Assembly: GCF_029542785.1 (NCBI RefSeq) | Contig: NC_083371.1 | Location: forward strand, 558,001 to 622,000 | DNA length: 64,000 nucleotides | Origin: Malassezia japonica | Lineage: Eukaryota > Basidiomycota > Malasseziomycetes > Malasseziales > Malasseziaceae | Direction of reading: 5' to 3' | Part shown: piece by piece, positions 20,566 through 29,100 of the stretch | Layout of the letters: the number at the start of each line of letters is the position of its first letter | How positions within the stretch are numbered: the stretch's first letter is position 1 | Position numbers and translations under genes: made by a program | Notes under the pieces: model-generated | The model's database searches: none | Seen by the model: only the letters and a program-made list of their open reading frames with translations | What the model was told of the DNA's origin: nothing

Positions 20566-21196
20566 TTACTCGTCGTCCTCCTCGTCCTCATCCTCGTCCT
20601 CATCCTCGTCCTCCTCATCCTCCTCCTCGCGCTGAGACTCGAGCACGGCAACAGCGATACGGTCAAGGTCACGCATACCGTCCTGGGAGATGCGGCGGCC
20701 GCCCTTGGGGTTGTGCTCGAGCACACCAATCTGCTCGAGGCTCTGCAGCACCTTGCGCTGCACCGAGCCCGAGGCGGGGCTGTGGTGCGACGGGCGGGTG
20801 CCGCGGTTCTTGGGGCCACCGTGGAGCTTCTGGAGAGCGCCGACACCGACCGACTTGCGCAGATAAACGTGGCGCGCGAGAGCGGCAGCGCGCACGTAGT
20901 ACCAGTCAGGGTCGTAAGGAGCGAGCTCCTTGTAAGCACCGGTCTTGACAATGTCGACCCAGGTGGGGATCTCGAGCTTGCCTAGTAAGTGTAAGTATGC
21001 TGCGCAAGGAAAATCAAGGCGTGCGCGCCATGGGTGTGTTGGACACCAGGTCGACGACACGCCTCTGCTCATACGTACCGGACCGCTTCAGGTGCTGGGC
21101 ATAGGCGTTGATGAACTGCGCTGCGTCGACGTCGCGAACGCTGTTTCGTGGTCAGTAAACCTGCTCCTGCGACACGCGCGATACGTACTTGGGCAT
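20566..21196 (-). CDS. RPS19: 40S ribosomal protein S19 (eS19)
   Basis: Exons 21196-21189, 21140-21079 and 20981-20566 give 161 residues. eS19 is needed for 18S rRNA maturation and sits in the 40S head. Conserved text: VRDVDAAQFINAYAQHLKRS, KLEIPTWVDIVKTGAYKELA, PYDPDWYYVRAAALARHVYL, GVGALQKLHGG and NPKGGRRISQDGMRDLDRIA. The first coding exon is only ATGCCCAA. Introns are 48 and 97 nt, far longer than nearly all others here. The C-terminus is odd: after LESQRE it carries a run of about 18 Glu/Asp residues where eS19 normally ends in a short, often basic tail. The frame is continuous to the stop at 20566, so the tail is not an intron-reading error. Confidence 0.93.
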
Positions 21197-21336
21197 ATTG
21201 GCAAGCGTACGAAGAAGAGCTGGATGGGCACGAGGCAGCAGGACACGCCTGCGTGCGAAAAGGCACGGATTCGGCCGAAATGCTAGCGTGCGAACTTGGT
21301 AGAAAACTATATGGATCGACATGTGATATGTGGAGG

Positions 21337-24300
21337 TTACAACACGTGGGGGGCAGTCCTGGTGGTCAGTGCGCCGTGCGTACCAAGAAAAGTCGCGGAA
21401 CTCGGCCTGGTCCTGCGCGGAGAACACGCTGTGGACGGGGGTGAGGGTCGGTTTTTCGCTTGTGAACTGGGGTAAGTTATACGACGTACCTCGGTGTCGA
21501 ACCATGTAGTGTCGCTTGCGTTCTTCAGTGTCGGACAGAAGGGCGGGGGGACGCGCTTGTGCAGCAGATCGTCCCAGTTGATGTCGCGGAAGAAGGGATG
21601 CGCCTTGACTTCCTCGGCGTCCGAGGGGCCCGCACCCAGACGGCGCGAGGGGTCGCGCGTAAGGAGGCGCTGCAGAAGCGAGACCGACTCGCGCGGCATC
21701 TGGATGGGGTACAGCGGCTCGTCCTCGAGAATTGCGTCAAAGATCTCGTCCTCGTCATCGCCGCGGAACGGCGCCTGGCCGAGGAGCATCTCGTAGAGCA
21801 GAATACCAAACGCCCACCAGTCGACCGCACGGCCGTAGCGCTGCTCGAGCAGAATCTCGGGCGCCATAAACTCGGGCGTACCACAGAAGGTGCTCGTTGT
21901 GTTTCCGTACCACATGCCTTCCTTGCACAGACCATAGTCGGCAATCTTGACGTGGCCATCGAGCGTAAGCATGATGTTGTCCAGTTTCAGGTCGCGGTAG
22001 ATAATACCGTGCTTGTGGAAGTACTCGAGTGCCAGCAGCACCTCGGCGGCATAGAACTTGGCGCGGTGCAAGTTGAACTGCTCGCGCTGGATGTGCAACA
22101 TGAGATCACCGCCGCTCACGTACTCCATCACAAAGTAGACGCGTGTCTCGGTCTGGAAGCACGAGTGCAAGCCAAGCAGGAAGGGGTGCTTCTCGCGCGC
22201 CGCCGTCAAAAAGACGCGCTTCTCGGAGCGGGTGCTGTCGATTTCGTCGTTCTCGATAATAAACTCCTTCTTGAGCACCTTGATGGCAAAGAGGCTGCCA
22301 GTCTGCTTCTCCTCGGCAAGCATGACCTTGCCAAAGTTACCTTTACCGAGCACAGAGAGGAAGTTGAAATCATTCAGCGTAACCTTGCGCTGCGACGAGA
22401 CAGGCATCGGCGAGGTGCTCGACGCGGGCGGGGCAGTGGCCTGCTGCACGACCTTGTGCGGCGACGCGACCATGCCGCTGCTCTGCGCGACCGCAGGCAC
22501 GATCGGCGCAGCGGCCGCGGGCGCCGCGACAGGCGCGGTCGGCAGCGGCACGCGCGCGGCCGGCGCCTGAGCCACCGGCGCGACGGGCTGCGGCGCGGGC
22601 GCGGGCTGGGGCAGCGGACGAGGCGGCTTGACAGACGTCGCGCTGCCGGGCGACGGCTGCGGCATCGGTGCGGGCGGCGTCACGGCAACGGCGGGCGTCG
22701 CCGTGCCCGTGCCCGAGGGGCCCAGGTTCATGGCCTGCATGTCCTGAGCGAGGGGGCGCGGCGCCGGCGTGTGCGGAGCGCTCGTGCGCTCGGCCTGCAT
22801 GGCCGGGGGCGTCTGTGCGATCGGCAGTGTCGCTGCGGCCTCGGCGGGTGTCTTGTGCATCGGCGAGCGGTTCGTCTGGCGGTCCTTGTTGATCGTCGCA
22901 ATGTTGCTCAACAGCTGGTTCGCCATCTCCATCGACATGCCGCAAAAGTCGGGGACGAGGTGCGCGCAGTCCGCGTGGCACGTCTGGTCGCACTCCTGGC
23001 ACTTGCGGTTCGTGCGGCGGCCGAGCGGCAGCATGTAGCCACAGTGGCAGCACCAGTTTGCGCCGAGGTTCGTAAACGGCTCCCAGCGGTGAGGGATACG
23101 GTGGTTGAGCTTCATCTCGTCGCGGTCGGATTCGAGGTTGCTCTTGCTGATGCACTTGGTGACGACCTTTTGCGCGCACTTGCGGTGGCACGTATAGTTG
23201 CAGTCCTGGCACTGGCTGCCGGCCGCATTGAGCAAGATCTCACCACAGAGCGCACAGCGGATCATCTGGTAGAACTGGCGGGGGGCAAACTTGTGGCCGT
23301 TGACCTCAGACACCTCGTCGCGGCGCTTGCGCAGCGCACCCTGGCGCCCGAGGCGCGCGTCGTACGGGCGCTTTTGCACGTTTTGCTTCACAAAGTTGAG
23401 GGTCAGGAGGATGGCACCGGTCGGCTCGACGGCGAACCAGCCATCGACGCCCGAGTCGACGGGGGTCGTCGAGACCAGCTGGCCGGCGGGCGTGTTGTAA
23501 AACGCGTCGCTGCCCGAGCCCTGCACCGGTGCAGAGGGCTCCTGGCGCATGCGGTCCGCCGTCACCCACTCGCCGCCCTGGCCATTCGGCGCGGGAAGCG
23601 ACGGGCTGCCTTCTGGGCCGCCGACCTGGCCAAACTTTTTCTTGCGCAGCTGCTCGACCACGTCCGAGATCTTGATCCAGACCAAGCCGACCGGTACGGG
23701 CTGCGTAGAGCCCACGCGGTCGTACACCACGAGCTCGATCTCGTTCGCATTGTCGACCGGCAGCCGGAAGTCTTCGTTCCACTGGTCGACGCGCGACATG
23801 TGCGTCTGCACGCGCTCCGTGTCCTCGATCTTGAGCGCGACGTACGATTCACGCACGCTGCGCACACCGCTGGGGATCGGTGCATGGTCGACGTCCTTCA
23901 CCGCCTTGATCGAGACACTGAGCGTACCCGTCTGGGGCTTGCGCGCGCGGCGGTTCGCATACGGATTCTCGACGTTCTGTGCTTCGTTCATCACATCGAG
24001 CTGCTTGTAGCGCTTGAGCGCCTGCTGGATAAGCACCATCTTGCTGGCGCTCTCGGCGTAACGGCTCTCGGCATCGCTGTGGCTGCGGCGGTCGCCTTCG
24101 GCCTGGTATAGCTTGGCGATCTTTTCAAAGCCTTGCTTATACTGCTTCTCCAGCTGCAGCTTGTGCTCGAGCTGGTTCACCATGCGCGAGATCTTGGCGC
24201 TCGTAAGGGGCGTGTCGTACTTGATCAGGTCCAGGTTTGTATAGTTGCGACGCGCGGCTGTCGTGTCGCGGTTCAGCGGCGCAACATCTGCGGGGGCAGG

Positions 24301-24751
24301 CGCATCCGGCACACTCCCGGGCACGCCAAACGTATTGAGCGCTCCAGCGCGATACGCAGCACTGCTGTCGATCGGGTATCCGGGCATCGGCTGCCCCGAC
24401 AGGCGGCGCGAGGAGCCGGACATCACCGACGTGTCCGGCGTCACCGTGTCGCCCGACGCAAGGCTCGCACGCGATGGCTGCGTGCTCGGCAGCTGCGTCG
24501 AAACCATTGACGGCGCGCCGCCGTCGACCGAGCTGCGGGTCTGCAGCGACTGCAGGCTCTCCTCGAGATAGGAAATGGTCTGCTGGGAGTTCCGGATGTT
24601 GGACTCCGCCTGCCTAATCACATCCTGGTTCGGTGTCGCATTCCTGAGGGCCTGGAAACCCTCAATCATACGGTGTTGCTTGTGGATGCGCGCTTGCACA
24701 TCCTCAATCTTACTCAACGTGTCCTGCGTTAGTGGCAACACGTACCGACAT
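21337..24751 (-). CDS. PKC1: Protein kinase C (Pkc1), cell-wall integrity kinase
   Basis: Exons 24751-24746, 24723-21490, 21466-21384 and 21358-21337 give 1114 residues. Pkc1 is the Rho1-activated kinase heading the cell-wall integrity MAPK cascade. Domains in order: HR1 repeats (about 1-75 and 165-235), C2-like domain (270-370), two C1 zinc domains (HKFAPRQF at about 480 and HRIPHRWEPF at about 545), a Pro/Ala linker, and a kinase domain from about 785 with LGKGNFGKV, IIYRDLKLDNIML and a FCGTPEF activation loop. The turn-motif region follows: FTSEKPTLTPVHSVFSAQDQ and the hydrophobic motif EFRDFSWTAPHVL. The first coding exon is just ATGTCG, joined by a 22-nt intron. The last introns are 23 and 25 nt. 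The gene ends 140 bp from the RPS19 start. Confidence 0.95.
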
Positions 24752-24970
24752 GGCGTATCGCTTGCCCTGACACCAACGTCACTTGTGCAATGTGCCTAGC
24801 ACACAAACTCCACGCTCCTAGCAACAAGTGGGACTCACGCGCAACTTCCGCGCACGTTCCGTGGTGGACAAACAGGGACCGCCCCACAGCGCCAACGCCC
24901 GCGCCCGCTTACGCACGAGCGCTGCTCGCCCTTCGGCCGAACAAGTGTCGTGCGGCAGTCGGTCGAGGGT

Positions 24971-26115
24971 ATGCTGTTCGCCACGCACGTAGACAGCACC
25001 GCGGTTCACGCCGAATGCACCGTAGAATACCACACGCATACGCATCACAGAACGCATTTAGATAGGGAGGGGGGAGGGAGGGAGTGCAGTGAGCCGCACG
25101 CGCCGTGCACGGTCGTCGTGACATACACGTGCACGGTCGAGGACGACACACAGACGGTTCCCCTGGCTACGCTAGCAGCGAGCGGCCTCGCTGAGGACAT
25201 GCACCGCTTTTTGTTGGTGGTACGTCGATGTGCTTACCAGAATGGCGAACGTTTGAATGTGCGTACGTGCTGCGCAGGCGCGCCTAGCACGAGTGCAGTG
25301 CCCATGCTGCGCACGTCCGGCCTGCCTAGGCAAGACAACGCCGAGGGGGTACGTGGCACACCTTCTAATCGGGATGCATTGGCTTGTACGTCGCGCGGCT
25401 GACCAGTCTACCTTGTCCTGGCCGACTCGCCCACCGTGCTTGGCACGTGGCCCGTGCGAATTAACTTGCGCTTGACATGGCGAGCAAGGGAAGGCGGCGG
25501 CGCACGCCTACGAGCATCGCTCAGTGCACGGCGCCTAGGTACGCCACTCGCGGCACTGCATGCCCAGCTCCTGACTCGGGCTTTTACCGAGCTGGTGTCG
25601 CGTGTCCCGGCGCTCCACGGAAACTATGCCAAGGTACGCCGCCTGTCTCATGCAGCGTATGCGCCGTGTACGTCCCCTGCTGGACAGCATGGCCGCAAGC
25701 GTGCACGACATCCAAAAGCATGCAAATCCCCGGACCATGCCGATGCGCGAGCCAAACGGCCGCTTTCTCAAGAAGCAGCGCCTGTCCAAAGCGGCCTGCT
25801 ACGCCATGCTCCTGGGGGCCGACCGCCGCACAGCATCCCCTGCCTCGTTCCCTGTACGTGCCCCGCCTTATACAGCTTGAGCTATCCGCCAATGATTCGG
25901 ACACAGACGCCCGCTTCGGACGCGTGCCGCCAGCATCGGCACCACTCCAAGCACCGGCACACTCGGACGAGGTCCTCCCGGCGCTCACGACCGATGCAAC
26001 GTCGCCGCTCGAAGTGCCATCCAGCAACGTCCACATCTCTTCGGACTCGCAAGACTCGTGGGCGACGCCGCCCGAGCTAAGCTCGCCGTCACATAGACTT
26101 GGCCTACAGAACTAA
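24971..26115 (+). CDS. Conserved-looking protein of unknown function, five exons
   Basis: I read exons 24971-25219, 25241-25385, 25407-25633, 25656-25853 and 25876-26115, giving 352 residues, or 276 if translation starts at ATG 25199. I do not recognise the family. The best-looking parts are FYLVLADSPTVLGTWPVRIN followed by LRLTW, an amphipathic helix TPLAALHAQLLTRAFTELVS, a basic segment RMRRVRPLLDSM, and MREPNGRFLKKQRLSK; the last 90 residues are acidic, Ser- and Pro-rich. Introns are 21, 21, 22 and 22 nt; the two 21-nt ones keep the frame whether or not they are removed, so the first three exons are less secure. Its TAA overlaps the Sen1 stop on the other strand. It is divergent from PKC1. 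Confidence 0.6.
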
Positions 26116-29100
26116 GGGGGCCGCGGCCGGTTCGGGCGTGTCGATCGTAGCCAACTGGGGCCGTCGGATTTTGCAGGCTCACGCGATTCGCCCGGGGCGA
26201 TCGGCGTGGGCCGCGGCGCCGTGGGCTTCTCTTTGGAGCGCGCGACAATCGCTGCCCACTTGCCAGGGCGCGCGGGCGTCGCACCAGGTATATTCTGGGG
26301 CGTCGCGCTGGGTATAGGTGCACGCGGAAGGGGCGTGCGGGGTGATTCGGGGGCAAGCGCCCCGGACGGTTTGGAAGGAAGGGACGCAGGGCGCTTTGCA
26401 GGGGCGTCTGCACGCGTTGTTGGATCGGAAGAGCGCTTGACAGGGACCGTCTGACCTGTCGAGGGCTTTGCAAGTGCCGCGGAGGTCGGAATGCTCTTGG
26501 CAGGCACGGTCGGCACGGCCGGGCGCGCCGCTGGCGCGGGCTTCGCCGGGGCTTTGCTAGGCAATGCAGGGCGCTTGGCCGGAATGCTGCCCGCTGCCCG
26601 CTGTCCATTCGGCTGCACGGCAGGCGGCGCGCGCGCGCGCTGTGCATCCACGGCTGGGCGCTCGTCGCGTTCTTGCCCGGGCCTTTCAGGCAGTGCGCGC
26701 GTAGGCATACGGAACGTGTCATTGCGCACCCGCACCGTGTGTCCCCGCTCACGCGCCTCGCGTACGAGGCGCTCCCACACCGGATTCGAATGCTCGAGCA
26801 TTGTCGCGTCGCCCAGCACAAACATGTTGCTTCGCGCACGCGTCAGCGCAACGTTCAGGCGGCGCTGGTCGCCTAGGAAACCGATCGCGCCCCGGGCGTT
26901 GCTACGCACGCAGCTGAGCACGATAATGTCTTTCTCCTGGCCCTGGAATCCGTCGACGGTATTAAACGTCGCGTCGTCCACTGCCTCTGCGCCGTAGCGC
27001 GCACGAAAGAGGCTGCGCATCAGCGCGACCTGTGCCTTGTACATGGTAATGAAGCCGACACGTCCCGCGAGGCTCGACTTGGCGTGCGTCTGGAGCGAAC
27101 CGTACAAGGCGATGGCCGCGTCGGCCTCGGCGCGGTTCACGAGCGAGTGTCCCCGTCCCATCTCCTCGCCCGAGGAGCGAATGTCGAGCATTCGAAAAGG
27201 CGCAAAGAGGGGGACAGTGTGCCACGGCTGCACCGTCCGCTTCGCCATCCCCTCGCCGTCCTGCAGTTGTCCGCCGTAAAAGGCCGCAGACGGAAAGAAG
27301 CTGATTGACGGGTGCATGCGGTACTGGATGCTGAGCAGGTACACGTTCTGCGGCGCCTGCTGGTACATGCGCACAAAGAGCGACTGTGAATAACCCAGCT
27401 GCTCGGCCTGCTGCGAGATCACCGTCGGCGGCAACTGTTTTGGGTCGCCTACCAGAATACAGCGCGTGCAGTTGTACCGCAACGGAATGAGTGTGCTCAG
27501 CTCGACCGCCTGCACGGCCTCGTCGATCACCACCGTGTCGAACTCCATAGGGTACAAGAGCTCGTGGCCTGCACCGGCCAGCGTCGCGCACACAATCTCG
27601 GCCTCGGACAGGACGTCGACGCGGACATGGTGCCGGCGCGCATCGCTCATCGACGTGTTCGACTTTTCCGAGCGGGCCAGCGACTCGTTCTCCTCGCGCG
27701 CCTCGAGGCGCTGGTCGGTGAGCAAGTTCAGCTCCGCCTGCAGCTGACGTGCGAGTACCTTGTCTTTGGCGCGGCTGAGCTCCTGCTCCTTTTGCGTCCA
27801 TTGCTGCTCAATGTCCTGGAGCCGGCGGCGCGCTGCCTGCTGCTTTTGCGCCGAGTCCTGGCGCTGGCCCTGGCGGCGCTCAACGGCTGCCTCGAGTGTC
27901 GACTCGCGCACGGCAGGATTCACTGCGTCTTCACGGCCAATACGCACGAGCCGCGGCTGGATAAGGCGGCCGTCGACTTCGACACCGTGCTGGATACGCG
28001 CGACAATCTCGTCGATCGCTGCATTGCTCGGGGCACAGAGTAGCATCTTGGCAGGCACGCCTGAGCGGCCGCTGCGCCGCCGCTGCAAAAAGGTCGCGAC
28101 GAGGGCCGAGATTGTCTTGGTCTTGCCTGTACCCGGCGGGCCCTGAATGAGCGAGAAGCCCGGCGTGCGCATTGCACCAACAATGGCATTCGCCTGCGGC
28201 GGATTCACACCAAACTTGCGCACGGCGGCCGCTTGGTCTGCCGCGCTGACCTCGGCGCGACGCGCAGCACGCGCTTGCAGAATATCCTCGGCGAGGCCCA
28301 GATCCGGCGCAGAAAGGAGCGCAGCGTACTCGCGGCGCAGCGTCACCAGGCTAAAGAGCTTGCCGAGCCGCCAGCGGTGCTCAGAACTTCCTGCAAGCTG
28401 TACGGCACGGCGCTGCAGCGGCGTCGTGGGATGGCACAGCAAAGACACACGCATATCGCGGCCCCGCCCCTCTACGCTCTGCACCTTCGCCAGAAGACGG
28501 ATCGTTTCTTTTGCGTCGGACGTCTCGAGACACACGACATCGGCATCGCTTAGCGTCCACTTGGGCGGCGGCTGGACTTTACAGTCGAAGCGCACAAGCT
28601 CGTTGACCGAGCCGCCAACCGAGACACCAGCCGGCAGGAGATCTGCCGAGGCCAGCTCCTCGCGCGCTTGCTGGAACTGCGCCCAGCACTCTTTCAGGAA
28701 GAGTGCGCCGTACACGTCAATGTACTCGGAAGCGGTCGTAAATTTGGGAGGCACTGCGCGCGCATTAGTCGACAAAACTTCGCTGGCAAACGGCGGCGGC
28801 GCATCCGCGTCGCAGTCCATGTCCCACGCGAGGATGCAGCGGTGCAGCTCGCTGTAGTCTGGCGACGCACGCAGGCGACGCAGGCGGCCGTCGTCGCGCG
28901 CTTTGCGCATGGTATTCTGCAGTGCACTGTCCTCCATGAGCACGACAGAGCGGCGCACCGGCGCTGCCGGCTTTTCCGGCTTGGGCTTGCGTGGCGACGC
29001 AAGGGCACCGAGGCCCGTCGTCTCTTCGTCGCTGCTCGACGAGTCTGTTGCCGATTCCGGCTCAGGGCGGGGGCGGGGCGGCGGCGCAATGACCGAGCCC

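Noticed and set aside
20982..21078. Possible snoRNA inside the long RPS19 intron
   Set aside because: I looked for C and D boxes and for H/ACA boxes and found no convincing pair at the right spacing.
21559..24111. An 850-codon open frame on the plus strand opposite PKC1
   Set aside because: It is the antisense of a conserved kinase; GC-rich codons remove stops from the opposite strand. The translation is Arg/Ala/Leu-rich and family-free.
25538..25566. A further 29-nt intron (GTACGC...CCCAG) in the unknown gene
   Set aside because: Its removal breaks the frame with the next exon, while the unspliced text gives a plausible helix.
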